Source of the DNA: Bacteroidales bacterium
Lineage (GTDB): Bacteria > Bacteroidota > Bacteroidia > Bacteroidales > SM23-62
Direction: 5' to 3'
Length of the DNA: 37,508 bases
Assembly (NCBI GenBank): GCA_016783865.1
Contig: JADHVS010000021.1
Span: forward strand, 1-37,508
A model generated the notes under the pieces. It saw only the letters and a list, made by a program, of their open reading frames with translations, searched no databases and was not told where the DNA came from. Shown one piece after another: positions 8,061 to 19,463 of the stretch. The first letter of the stretch is position 1, and every line of letters starts with the position of its first letter. Position numbers and translations under genes: made by a program.

Positions 8061-9344
8061 TTGGTAGTTAGTAAAAATCATATCACGGTTTTTGAACATG
8101 AAATTCTGAGAGCAGAAGAGGGATCGTATTTTGATTTTAATAAACTGAAGGAATTACAGTTATTCTATGGGACAAAAGGAGTTCCTTTTTTTTACCTGAT
8201 CCATAATGGTATTAAATTCTGTGAATATGTAGGGGTTCTGCAGGTAGGCAAAACTACAATCGAAGTCCTGCCAAAAGCCGACAAGAAACATGATGAAAGA
8301 ATATGGCGCAAAATGCTAATAGGAATGCTCAGGACTGTCGGTGTATTTGATATCCATGCACCAAGCAGCAGTATATTGAAGCTGAAGCCAAATTCAATTC
8401 TGGATCTATATTTTGAATTTTTTATAGATGAAGTTGAATTTCTTCTCCACAGTGGATTAATAAAGCAATACAGGAAATCTGAAGGAAACACATATTCACT
8501 AAAAGGTAGTCTGCAGTTTGGCAAACATATTCAGCAAAACCATGTGCACCAGGAACGTTTCTATGTCCGCTCTACGACTTTTGACCATAAACACAAATTG
8601 CATTTCATCCTCTACAAAACTATCAGACTCATAAGCGTCCTTAATACCAATCATGTCTTACAAAGCAGGATTGGAGCTTTATTATTGTATTTCCCGGAAA
8701 TGTTGGATATTAAAGTTACGGATGAGACCTTCTGCACAATTACCTATAATCGTAAAACAATTGCCTACCGGCGTGCCATTGAAATAGCCCGGCTATTACT
8801 CCTTCACTATCATCCTGATGTTAGCAGAGGACAGAATGATGTGCTTGCTTTGATGTTTGACATGAATAAGCTTTGGGAAAAATTTGTTCTTGCAAGTATT
8901 AGAAAAAATATATCCTCGGGTATCACTTTAAAGGCGCAACCCTTCAAATATTTTTGGAAATCTGAGTCAGGGAAAAGAACAAAAATGGAACCTGATATTA
9001 TTATTAATCCCGGAGATAAGGATAACTGCTTTGTTATTGACACAAAGTGGAAAAACCTGAATGGTAAAAATCCATCCCCGGACGATCTTAGGCAAATGTA
9101 TGTTTATCATGAATACTTTGGTGCCAAAAAAGTAGCATTGGTTTATCCCGGAGAATTGGAAGAGCCAATAGTAAAGGGGAAATACCTGGATAAGGTTACA
9201 GGTAAAGATATTGATGAAATGGAATGTAGTACTATCTCACTAAAAGTTAATGAAGATATCAATAAATGGCAACAAGTTATATTTCGAACAGTTGAAGAAT
9301 GGATGAGTTTAACAGATATGATTGGAGGTGATGTTCTAATATAA
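8061..9344 (+). CDS. mcrC: McrC-like nuclease subunit
   Basis: McrC is the nuclease partner of McrB and cuts after being activated by the translocating motor. The 427-residue protein begins with the short beta-rich McrC N-domain (ITVFEHEIL) and carries a C-terminal PD-(D/E)XK site. D312 lies in MEPDIII, with D327 and K329 in VIDTKWK, and QMYVYHEYFG follows as in other McrC proteins. The start is a TTG at 8061. No in-frame ATG or GTG precedes the conserved N-terminus after the mcrB stop, so TTG is the best choice. The gap to mcrB is 5 bp, which fits translational coupling. The downstream 57 bp contain a promoter for the next genes, so this may end the OLD-mcrBC transcript or be read through. 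Confidence 0.92.
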   Translation: MVVSKNHITVFEHEILRAEEGSYFDFNKLKELQLFYGTKGVPFFYLIHNGIKFCEYVGVLQVGKTTIEVLPKADKKHDERIWRKMLIGMLRTVGVFDIHAPSSSILKLKPNSILDLYFEFFIDEVEFLLHSGLIKQYRKSEGNTYSLKGSLQFGKHIQQNHVHQERFYVRSTTFDHKHKLHFILYKTIRLISVLNTNHVLQSRIGALLLYFPEMLDIKVTDETFCTITYNRKTIAYRRAIEIARLLLLHYHPDVSRGQNDVLALMFDMNKLWEKFVLASIRKNISSGITLKAQPFKYFWKSESGKRTKMEPDIIINPGDKDNCFVIDTKWKNLNGKNPSPDDLRQMYVYHEYFGAKKVALVYPGELEEPIVKGKYLDKVTGKDIDEMECSTISLKVNEDINKWQQVIFRTVEEWMSLTDMIGGDVLI

Positions 9345-9355
9345 GACAGTAATGC

Positions 9356-9385
9356 TTGTTTATTGTCTATTCTTAGATATCTTTG
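9356..9385 (+). promoter_or_regulatory. Bacteroidota-type promoter for the abiE-hsdR unit
   Basis: TTG at 9356-9358 is followed after 19 bp by TATCTTTG at 9378-9385. This matches the Bacteroidota consensus TTG-N(about 19)-TAnnTTTG. Transcription would start near 9390, leaving only about a dozen bases before the ATG at 9402, so the message would be nearly leaderless. Its place just before the toxin-antitoxin pair suggests an own, possibly autoregulated, promoter inside the larger island. Confidence 0.55.
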
Positions 9386-9401
9386 TGTTGATAGTAATAC
9401 T

Positions 9402-10157
9402 ATGAAAACAAAAGATTTACATAATAATAAATCAACTAAAGTAATAACTGATCACTTTAAAGGTCAGAGTAAGGTTGGCATAAAAGATGTAAAAGAGTAT
9501 TTCAGAAAAATTGTTCCGGGTATTCAGGATAATGCAATTTATGCAAGGATTCATGAACTTAAAAATAAAGGTATTATAGCTGCAGTTGCCAGGGGTGTAT
9601 ATACTTTCGCACCGAAACCTTTATGGATACCATCACCGGATAAGGACATAAGAAAGGTAGAACAAACCATCAGGAAACAATTCATATCAGCCGACATATT
9701 ATTATGGGACACAACATGGCTTAATGAATTCACAAACTTGCAGGCATTCAGGAAACTAATAATCATCGAACCTGAGGAAATAATTGCTGAAAACGTTTTT
9801 TATTTTCTGAAGGAAAAAGGTTTTAAGGAAGTTTATTTTAAGCCAGGGACTAAAGAAATTGAACTATACGCCGGTAATTCACCATTAACCTACATCATTA
9901 AGTCGCTTGTAAGTAAATCACCTGTACTGAAGAAGGAAAGTCGTACCCCCGGAATAGAAAAAATTCTGGTTGATCTTTATTGCGATAAAGAGCTCTTTTA
10001 TTCTTATCAGGATGATGAGCTGTTAAACATCTGGACAAATATCTTTAAAAAATACCTGGTTAATAAATCCACTCTGTTCAGCTATTCCCGCCGGCGTGGG
10101 AAACAAAAGGATATTGAAGAATTTATGAACCGGTTACATCTAACAGATCAGGCATGA
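9402..10157 (+). CDS. AbiEi-like antitoxin / transcriptional regulator
   Basis: The 251-residue protein resembles AbiEi-type antitoxins, which have an N-terminal winged helix that represses the operon and a C-terminal part that neutralises an AbiEii nucleotidyltransferase. Seen here are an N-terminal helix-turn-helix-like segment (about residues 15-75, AIYARIHELKNKGII) and the wing with RGVYTFAPKPLWIP. That part is common in AbiEi and related DUF6577-type proteins. The rest is mixed alpha/beta with no catalytic motif. The open frame runs 13 codons further up to a TTG at 9363, but the ATG at 9402 starts after the promoter box and is preferred. Its TGA overlaps the toxin ATG by 4 bp, the normal arrangement for a type IV toxin-antitoxin pair. 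The family call rests on the wing motif, the partner and the gene order. Confidence 0.72.
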   Translation: MKTKDLHNNKSTKVITDHFKGQSKVGIKDVKEYFRKIVPGIQDNAIYARIHELKNKGIIAAVARGVYTFAPKPLWIPSPDKDIRKVEQTIRKQFISADILLWDTTWLNEFTNLQAFRKLIIIEPEEIIAENVFYFLKEKGFKEVYFKPGTKEIELYAGNSPLTYIIKSLVSKSPVLKKESRTPGIEKILVDLYCDKELFYSYQDDELLNIWTNIFKKYLVNKSTLFSYSRRRGKQKDIEEFMNRLHLTDQA

Positions 10158-11227
10158 TCTCTCCAAAATCATATTCCAAAGAATGGATATTGTCACAAAG
10201 TAAACGTCTTGGGAATACAGGGCCGGAAATACTTGAATATGCACTTTATGCATTAAGTTTGCTGGAAAAACTTTCCTTCAATAAACTTGATTTTATTTTT
10301 AAAGGTGGCACATCATTGATGCTGCATTTCTCTGAAATAAAGAGGCTCTCCACTGATGTTGATATTGTTTGCAAAATTAGCCGAGAGGGGGTGGAAGAAA
10401 TCCTGACAAAAATATGTTCTGAATCCATTTTTTCAAGATGGGAACTGGATGAAGAGAGAAGTTACTCCGGAAAGATTCCCAAAGCACATTATTTCCTTTA
10501 CTTTCATTCTAATCTGTTCGACAATGAAAGATATGTTTTACTGGATGTACTTATTGAGAAACCCGACTATCCTGAGATAATTGATAAGATAATTGATCTG
10601 CCCATACTTATTCAGGATGGTGAATCAACGTCAGTCAGAATTCTTGGAATAAATTCTCTTCTGGGCGATAAACTGACTGCCTTTGCTCCAAATACTATTG
10701 GAGTAACATATGACTCCGGTAAGCATCTTAGCATGTTAAAACAACTCTATGATATTGATTTGCTTATAGATGTTGCCACGAATTTCCCAATGGTGTCTGA
10801 AACATTCAAAATATCAGCACAAAAAGAGATTGATTACCTGCAAGAAAATATTCAGATTGGTGATGTTTATTCAGATATCCTGAAAACTTCTTTTTTGCTT
10901 GCATCCGGATTTTTAAACAAATTAAATGACAAAGAGAGCATTGTTAAATACCAGGTTTTTGTGAAAGGTCTGGCTGCTTTGAATTCGTTTCTCCCCGGAA
11001 GAAAAAGATTTACAAGATTTAATGTCCTCCTTGCAGCTTCAAGATCAGCTTATATTACTTCTATTATACAAACCGGGAAGTTAGAAGAATTCAAACTATT
11101 TGATAATAGTATTCAGGTAGACGATTATCTGTTTCCAGAAAAGCCCGATAATCAATTTAATAAATTGTCAAAACTTCCGGGAGGTGTACTTTATTATTTA
11201 AAGCAAGCTTACGATCTGACAAAATGA
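10154..11227 (+). CDS. AbiEii-like nucleotidyltransferase toxin
   Basis: AbiEii/AbiGii proteins are nucleotidyltransferase toxins that stop growth after phage infection; relatives (MenT) modify tRNA ends. The 357-residue protein has the family signature: FKGGTSL at 49-55, STDVDI at 66-71 with the metal-binding D68 and D70, and LGDKLTA at 170-176 with K173. All three nucleotidyltransferase motifs look intact, so the toxin should be active. It overlaps the antitoxin gene by 4 bp upstream and hsdR by 4 bp downstream (ATGA at 11224). The second overlap is unusual, because it makes hsdR translation depend on ribosomes finishing the toxin gene. The target is unknown; tRNA modification is an inference from relatives. 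Confidence 0.82.
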   Translation: MISPKSYSKEWILSQSKRLGNTGPEILEYALYALSLLEKLSFNKLDFIFKGGTSLMLHFSEIKRLSTDVDIVCKISREGVEEILTKICSESIFSRWELDEERSYSGKIPKAHYFLYFHSNLFDNERYVLLDVLIEKPDYPEIIDKIIDLPILIQDGESTSVRILGINSLLGDKLTAFAPNTIGVTYDSGKHLSMLKQLYDIDLLIDVATNFPMVSETFKISAQKEIDYLQENIQIGDVYSDILKTSFLLASGFLNKLNDKESIVKYQVFVKGLAALNSFLPGRKRFTRFNVLLAASRSAYITSIIQTGKLEEFKLFDNSIQVDDYLFPEKPDNQFNKLSKLPGGVLYYLKQAYDLTK

Positions 11228-14200
11228 GTTACGAATATTCTGAAGATAACCTCATAGAGCAAACAGCAATTGACCTGTTTTTCAATCGTTTAGGCTGGGA
11301 TACCCTATTGGCATACAACAAAGAAGGTTTTGGAGAGGGCTCCACATTAGGCAGATTGAATAAAAAAGAAGTGGTACTGAAAAAGCTTTTTTTTGAAAAG
11401 CTTAAGGAATTTAATCCTTATTTACCGGAACAAGCTTACTCCCTTGCGTATGAAAAAATTACCGAAGAAACTATTACTAAATCATTAGTTGAAATCAATT
11501 TTGAAAAATATCACTTATTAAAAGAAGGTATTCCCGTTGACTTTAAAAATGAAAGAGGCAAACAGGTAAAAAACAAATTGTTGAAAGTCATTGACTTCGA
11601 AAATCCCGAGAACAATAACTTTATAGCTGTTCGCCAATTATGGATACAAGGCAAAAGTAATCGTGAACGCAGACCGGATATTATTGGTTTTGTCAACGGT
11701 ATTCCCATGTTATTCATTGAGTTGAAAGCGGCTCACCGCAAACTGGAAAACGCCTACAATGATAATTTCACTGATTACAAAGATGTAATTCCTAAGTTAT
11801 TCTATTATAATGCTTTTGTTTTGGTAAGCAACGGCATAGAAAGTCGTATCGGTAGTATTACAGCCAAATACCAGCACTTTCACGAATGGAAAAGAATCAC
11901 AGAAGATGATGAAGGCATTGTTGCATTAGACAGAATCATAGTTGGCGTTTGCGAAAAGAAACGGTTTCTGGACCTTTTTGAAAACTTTATTCTCTTTGAT
12001 AATTCTCTGGGCAGTATGCTAAAACTTATTGCCAGAAACCATCAATTTATCGGAGTAAATAAAGCCATTGAAAACATCATACACAAAGACAAGCTCCTTC
12101 AACTTGATAAAATAAGTTTAGAGGAAAGACAAAAATTAGGAGTGTTTTGGCATACACAAGGAAGTGGTAAATCCTATTCAATGGTATTTTTCAGCCAAAA
12201 GATTCATCGGAAATTTAAAGGTAGTAATACCTTTTTAATTGTTACAGACCGGAACGAGCTGGATACCCAGATTTATGGTACATTCAGTGGTGTGGGTGCG
12301 GTTCCACAAATAAAAGCAGGCACAAAGCATTCACTTAAAGCGGGTAGTGGTAAGCATTTGAAAGAATTGTTAAGTTCGGAACACCGTTATTTGTTTACAC
12401 TTATCCATAAATTCAATTTTGAGGAAGAAATTACCAAACGCGATAACATAATTGTTATTTCGGATGAAGCGCACCGAACACAAGGAGGACAATTAGCCAT
12501 GAATTTACGTAATGCTTTGCCCAATGCTTCGTTTATCGGTTTTACTGGTACCCCGCTTTTCAAGGATGATGAATTAACAAGAAGGATTTTTGGTGATTAT
12601 GTCTCCCGTTACGATTTTAAACGAAGTGTGGATGATGGAGCTACCGTTCCGCTTTACTATGACAACAGAGGTGAATATCTGGGATTGAAAAATCCGGTTA
12701 TCAATGAGCAGATAAGAGCATTAATAGATTCAGAAAGTGAAGATTTAGATAGCGACCAAAGAAGCAGGATTGAGCAGCTTTTCGCTAGAGAATATCCGAT
12801 TCTGACAGCTAAGAAAAGATTGGATGCAATCGCAAAAGATGTGGTGTGGCATTTTTGTAATCGTGGGTACAAAGGTAAGGGGATGTTTATCGCTTTAGAC
12901 AAACTCACGGCTGTAAAAATGTACGATTTGATCACTTTTCATTGGAAAAACTATGTTGATCAGTTAGAAAAGGATTTAGCCAAAAGCAAATATGGAGATC
13001 AGGAATTGCTGGAAAAGAGTCGTGAACTTCATTGGATAAAAGAGACTGAAATATGTGTTGTAATTAGTCCGGAACAAAACGAAATTCAAAAATTCCAAAA
13101 ATGGGATTTAGAGATTGAACCCCATCGTGAAAAGATGAATACCCAGGACCTTGCAACAAGATTCAAGGATGAAGATGACCTTTTTCGTTTTGTTATTGTT
13201 TGTGCCATGTGGATAACAGGTTTTGATGTGCCATCTCTGTCTACCTTATATTTAGACAAGCCATTAAAATCCCATACGCTGATGCAAGCCATTGCAAGAG
13301 CTAACAGGATTTATGAAGGCAAAAACAATGGTTTGATAGTTGACTATATTGAGACATATAAAGCTTTATTGGATGCTTTAGCAATTTATGGTTCAGACGG
13401 GACTGAAGGGAGCGGTGAGGAACCCGAACCACCGGTGAAACCAAAAGAAGAATTGATTCGCCAATTAGAAGAGGCATTGGTTAGCACCGAAATATTTTTA
13501 CAAAACGAAGTAAATTTCAATTTGGAAGAATTAACAAAGGCTTCAGGTTTGCATAAATTAGCAGCAATGGAGAAAGGTGTTAATGCCGTTTATACCAATG
13601 ATGAAACCAAGCGGAAATTTCAGATTTTAGCCAGAGAAGTCTTTAAAAAATTCAAAGCCTTACAGCCCGACAAAGTATTAAATCAATATTCTTCCCGAAA
13701 GAATTCAATTGATGTAATCTATACAGCCATTGAAGAAAATGTTGAAAGTGCTGATGTATCTGATATTATGAAGAAAATCCAGGATGTGGTAGATAAATCC
13801 ATTGAAAACATGGTTGCTGAACCAACCCGTGACAATGGTAAACTTATAGACCTGAGCAGATTAAACTTTGGATTATTGGAACAATATTTTCTGAAAACTA
13901 TAAATAAGAATACGGTTGTTCAGTCATTGAAAGATAAAGTTGAAAAGCAATTGAAACAGATGGTTGAAAAAAATCCGCTTCGCGTAGACTTTTACCACCG
14001 TTACCAGGAAATCATAGATGAATACAACAGGGGTAAAGATTCTGTTACAATTGAAGAAACTTTCAAAAGGCTCATTGACTTTGTAAACTCGTTATCAGAA
14101 GAAGAAGCCGAAACTAAGCGTGAAGGATTGACTGAAGAACAGAAGGCTGTTTTTGACATTATTCGTAAACCGGATCTATCGGAATCTGAAAAGAAAAAGA

Positions 14201-14442
14201 TAAAAAAGATAGCTATTGAACTATTGGATGAACTCAAGAAAGACAAATTAAAAGTTGAACAGTGGGCAGACAAATCAGTAACAGCAGCAGCAGTGTTTAA
14301 CACAGTCAGCAAGACACTATTTGAACTTTTACCATACCCTACCTATCAAACTGATGATGTTGACTTAAAGACTAATTTGGTATATGAACATTTGAAGCAC
14401 CAATATTTTGGAGGAGGAGTTAGTATTTATGGACAATATTAG
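11224..14442 (+). CDS. hsdR: Type I restriction enzyme subunit R
   Basis: HsdR translocates and cuts unmethylated DNA as part of the HsdR2M2S1 complex. The 1072-residue protein is full length. It has an N-terminal HsdR_N nuclease domain with RRPDIIGF (D152) and the ELK motif at 166-168. The SF2 helicase motor follows with Walker A HTQGSGKS at 310-317, DEAH at 414-417 and motif III GFTGTPL. The second RecA-like domain contains VCAMWITGFDVPSL and QAIARANRIYEGK. A long helical C-terminus contacts the methylase. Its ATG overlaps the AbiEii-like toxin stop by 4 bp. The gene is parted from hsdM-hsdS by seven genes but lies on the same strand, and no second hsdMS pair is visible, so it is probably the R subunit of the same system. 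Confidence 0.95.
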   Translation: MSYEYSEDNLIEQTAIDLFFNRLGWDTLLAYNKEGFGEGSTLGRLNKKEVVLKKLFFEKLKEFNPYLPEQAYSLAYEKITEETITKSLVEINFEKYHLLKEGIPVDFKNERGKQVKNKLLKVIDFENPENNNFIAVRQLWIQGKSNRERRPDIIGFVNGIPMLFIELKAAHRKLENAYNDNFTDYKDVIPKLFYYNAFVLVSNGIESRIGSITAKYQHFHEWKRITEDDEGIVALDRIIVGVCEKKRFLDLFENFILFDNSLGSMLKLIARNHQFIGVNKAIENIIHKDKLLQLDKISLEERQKLGVFWHTQGSGKSYSMVFFSQKIHRKFKGSNTFLIVTDRNELDTQIYGTFSGVGAVPQIKAGTKHSLKAGSGKHLKELLSSEHRYLFTLIHKFNFEEEITKRDNIIVISDEAHRTQGGQLAMNLRNALPNASFIGFTGTPLFKDDELTRRIFGDYVSRYDFKRSVDDGATVPLYYDNRGEYLGLKNPVINEQIRALIDSESEDLDSDQRSRIEQLFAREYPILTAKKRLDAIAKDVVWHFCNRGYKGKGMFIALDKLTAVKMYDLITFHWKNYVDQLEKDLAKSKYGDQELLEKSRELHWIKETEICVVISPEQNEIQKFQKWDLEIEPHREKMNTQDLATRFKDEDDLFRFVIVCAMWITGFDVPSLSTLYLDKPLKSHTLMQAIARANRIYEGKNNGLIVDYIETYKALLDALAIYGSDGTEGSGEEPEPPVKPKEELIRQLEEALVSTEIFLQNEVNFNLEELTKASGLHKLAAMEKGVNAVYTNDETKRKFQILAREVFKKFKALQPDKVLNQYSSRKNSIDVIYTAIEENVESADVSDIMKKIQDVVDKSIENMVAEPTRDNGKLIDLSRLNFGLLEQYFLKTINKNTVVQSLKDKVEKQLKQMVEKNPLRVDFYHRYQEIIDEYNRGKDSVTIEETFKRLIDFVNSLSEEEAETKREGLTEEQKAVFDIIRKPDLSESEKKKIKKIAIELLDELKKDKLKVEQWADKSVTAAAVFNTVSKTLFELLPYPTYQTDDVDLKTNLVYEHLKHQYFGGGVSIYGQY

Positions 14443-14562
14443 CCAATGCATTTTAAATGACCAATAATTGCTCGAAGACCAAAGTTTTATCAAAGGGTAT
14501 TCAAAGCCAGCCACACAAAGGGAAGAAGTTATTTTATTTAAAATGAGCCATAACCATTAATG

Positions 14563-14597
14563 ATCAATTTCTTTTTAACAATAATTGATTTTTTTTT
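14563..14597 (+). terminator. Probable intrinsic terminator after hsdR
   Basis: ATCAATT at 14563-14569 pairs with AATTGAT at 14583-14589, with a 13-base loop and a run of nine T residues at 14589-14597. The stem is AT-rich and only 7 bp, but the T-run points to + strand termination. It would close the defence transcript. The rest of the 186-bp gap to galK holds only reading frames of about 30 codons without recognisable content. Confidence 0.5.
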
Positions 14598-14628
14598 ACA
14601 CAGCCTCTGAAGTCAATGGCAAGTGATT

Positions 14629-15789
14629 CTATTCCAGCCTTCGCGCTCCGTCGCCGATATTGGCTGTGTAGAAGTCGGGTTTAATGCCTGTTTTGGTTTT
14701 GTAGGCCATGCCGACTTCCCGGATGAAGGTATCCAGTGAATCGCTGTTAACGAGGCTCACAGTACAACCTCCAAATCCTGCGCCGGTCATCCTTGATCCC
14801 AAAACGCCTGGTACTTTGCGTGCTTCTTCCACCATGGTATCGAGTTCGATTCCCGTAACCTCATAGTCCATGCGCAATGAATCGTGAGATTCATTCATGA
14901 GCTGTCCGAACCGCACAAGGTCATTCTTATGCAAAGCCTGGATGGCTTCAAGTACGCGGTTGTTCTCAGAGATCACATGACGCGCCCTTCTCAGGATTAC
15001 ATCTTCTTTTATCAGGTGACTTAACCTGTTGAATTGTTCCATGCTCAGCTCCCCTAGCAAACTGATCTTTTTTGCCTCAGAAATCAGATCAACAGCAAGC
15101 TCACACTGCGACCTGCGTTCATTGTATTTTGAACCGGACAGGCCACGCCGTTTATTCGTGTTGGAGATGATGATTTTATTATCCCCAACCTCCATCGGGA
15201 TGTTCTGGTATTCCAGAGTGGCACAATTAATGAAAACTGCATTGTCCTTTTTACCCATACCGGAAGCGAATTGGTCCATGATCCCGCAATTAACCCCGAC
15301 AAACTCATTTTCGGCTTTTTGCGACAGCTTAATGAGGTCGATCATGTCGAGTTTGAAATCCAGTAATTCATTCAGGGCAAGGGCTGTGACCATTTCAATA
15401 CTGGCTGAAGATGATAATCCTGCTCCACTGGGGACTGTTCCTGAGAACATCATATTGAGACCCCTGAGTTCAAATCCCCTTTTCAGGAACTGATCCATAA
15501 CCCCCATCGGGTAATTGGTCCATCTTTTACCCAGGTTTTCCATTTTTTTAATGGTAACACTATCGGAAAATTCGAAATTGGTTGTCGCCAGGTTGATCAT
15601 GTCTGTACCGTTGGGGGCAATGACGAGATAGGTCCCGAAATCCAAAGCACAGGGGAATACATATCCGCCATTATAGTCGGTATGTTCTCCAATCAGATTT
15701 ACCCTCCCAGGTGCAAAATAGACCTGTGGCGGAGATACAGGACTGCCATATTTTTTATAGAATTCTTCTTTAGCAATGGATAGGCTCAT
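14629..15789 (-). CDS. galK: Galactokinase
   Basis: GalK phosphorylates galactose to galactose 1-phosphate, the entry step of the Leloir pathway. The 386-residue protein has the galactokinase signature GRVNLIGEHTDYNGG at 28-42 (R29, E35 and D38 in the sugar site). The GHMP ATP loop is SGAGLSSSASIEM, the catalytic-Asp region is NCGIMDQFAS, and the C-terminal GHMP motif is RMTGAGFGGCTVS. The frame is open upstream to 15870, but those residues come from the array region and are not galactokinase-like. The ATG at 15787-15789 gives the usual length and lies about 24 bp after a promoter-like box. It is transcribed divergently from the S9 peptidase gene and converges on the defence island. No galT or galM is adjacent, so it appears as a single-gene unit. 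Confidence 0.95.
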   Translation of the reverse strand: MSLSIAKEEFYKKYGSPVSPPQVYFAPGRVNLIGEHTDYNGGYVFPCALDFGTYLVIAPNGTDMINLATTNFEFSDSVTIKKMENLGKRWTNYPMGVMDQFLKRGFELRGLNMMFSGTVPSGAGLSSSASIEMVTALALNELLDFKLDMIDLIKLSQKAENEFVGVNCGIMDQFASGMGKKDNAVFINCATLEYQNIPMEVGDNKIIISNTNKRRGLSGSKYNERRSQCELAVDLISEAKKISLLGELSMEQFNRLSHLIKEDVILRRARHVISENNRVLEAIQALHKNDLVRFGQLMNESHDSLRMDYEVTGIELDTMVEEARKVPGVLGSRMTGAGFGGCTVSLVNSDSLDTFIREVGMAYKTKTGIKPDFYTANIGDGARRLE

Positions 15790-15819
15790 GGAATGTTTAT
15801 TAAGAGTTTGCGAGAACCT

Positions 15820-15827
15820 CAAAAGTA
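15820..15827 (-). promoter_or_regulatory. Putative -7 promoter box for galK
   Basis: On the - strand this reads TACTTTTG, a full match to TAnnTTTG, about 30 bp before the galK ATG. I did not find a TTG at the expected -33 distance, so this is a half-supported promoter. It supports the shorter galK start at 15789. Confidence 0.35.
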
Positions 15828-15860
15828 GTAAAAAAAATAATTCCTTAGGCTCTTTCAGAC

Positions 15861-15895
15861 CACTGATCACCGATCACCGTTCACCGATCACTGAT
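15861..15895. repeat. 7-bp tandem repeat array (CACYGWT, five units)
   Basis: Five consecutive heptamers CACTGAT, CACCGAT, CACCGTT, CACCGAT, CACTGAT lie in the divergent gap between galK and the S9 peptidase gene. The outer units match each other and the inner ones differ by one or two bases. The array ends 9 bp before the weak promoter box of the peptidase gene. It is the first of at least seven period-7 arrays in the window. Confidence 0.8.
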
Positions 15896-15904
15896 TACTT
15901 TTAT

Positions 15905-15912
15905 TATCTTTA
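15905..15912 (+). promoter_or_regulatory. Weak -7 box for the S9 peptidase gene
   Basis: TATCTTTA differs from TAnnTTTG at the last base only and lies 27 bp before the ATG at 15940. The -33 zone falls in the heptamer array and holds no TTG. This is a weak call made from position and partial match. Confidence 0.25.
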
Positions 15913-15939
15913 GATCATTAATAGAATAACCATTTTATT

Positions 15940-18810
<2,871 letters not shown>

Positions 18811-18811
18811 G

Positions 18812-19456
18812 ATGTTTAAAATTATCAGAGATAACAGAGCTTTTATCACGATCTATTTCATCCTGCTGGCCACCGGGATTGTGATCTGTATTGTTTATCC
18901 CAAAGGTGATATTCATCTGTTCCTCAACCAGTTCCATTGCAAATTCTGCGATTTTGTCTTCAAGTACCTGACTTATATCGGGGATGGATTGTACACTATT
19001 GCCGTGGTTGTCGTTTTATTGTTTATAAGGTTCAGGTACGCACTGATGGTCCTGGCTTCATACCTTTCGTCAGGCATCCTGGTACAGGTTATCAAGAGGT
19101 TTATCTTTCCGGATTCGCCCAGACCCGCATTATTCTTTAAAGATATTGCAGAGTTATACCTTGTTCCGGGTGTGGACCTCCATCACCACCATAGTTTTCC
19201 TTCGGGACATTCAGCCTCTGCCTTTGCATTGATTATCACATTTGCATTGATTATCAGGAACAAGTGGATAGGGCTATTGCTTCTTATCCTGGCATGTGGT
19301 GTGGCTTATTCGCGGATTTATATCTCGCAGCATTTCCTGGTAGATATTCTGACCGGTTCATTACTGGGATTTTTAGCAGCATTAATTTTTTATTGGTATT
19401 TTCACGGATGGAAAAAGAAGTGGCCTGACCAGTCAATCATAACACTTGTGCAATAG
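18812..19456 (+). CDS. PAP2-family membrane phosphatase
   Basis: PAP2 (lipid phosphate phosphatase) enzymes remove phosphate from lipid carriers such as undecaprenyl diphosphate or lipid A. The 214-residue protein has about six hydrophobic segments and the three active-site motifs in order. These are a lysine-to-RP motif (VIKRFIFPDSPRP, spacing slightly longer than the classical one), PSGH in SFPSGHSAS, and SRIYISQHFLVD with the conserved Arg, His and Asp. A His-rich loop (LHHHH) precedes PSGH. It starts inside the end of the heptamer array, and the ATG of the next gene lies 7 bp after its stop. The neighbours, a GT-C transferase and a GT2 transferase, point to recycling or trimming of a lipid-linked sugar carrier. 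The exact substrate cannot be told from sequence. Confidence 0.88.
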   Translation: MFKIIRDNRAFITIYFILLATGIVICIVYPKGDIHLFLNQFHCKFCDFVFKYLTYIGDGLYTIAVVVVLLFIRFRYALMVLASYLSSGILVQVIKRFIFPDSPRPALFFKDIAELYLVPGVDLHHHHSFPSGHSASAFALIITFALIIRNKWIGLLLLILACGVAYSRIYISQHFLVDILTGSLLGFLAALIFYWYFHGWKKKWPDQSIITLVQ

Positions 19457-19463
19457 CAATACA

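Noticed and set aside
14443..14628. Short frames after hsdR (about 30 codons, for example from 14474) as possible small antitoxin or regulator genes
   Set aside because: No start context, no recognisable motif and low-complexity composition.
15029..15493. Long + strand frame inside galK
   Set aside because: It is antisense to conserved galactokinase sequence, with no promoter or family features; a shadow frame.
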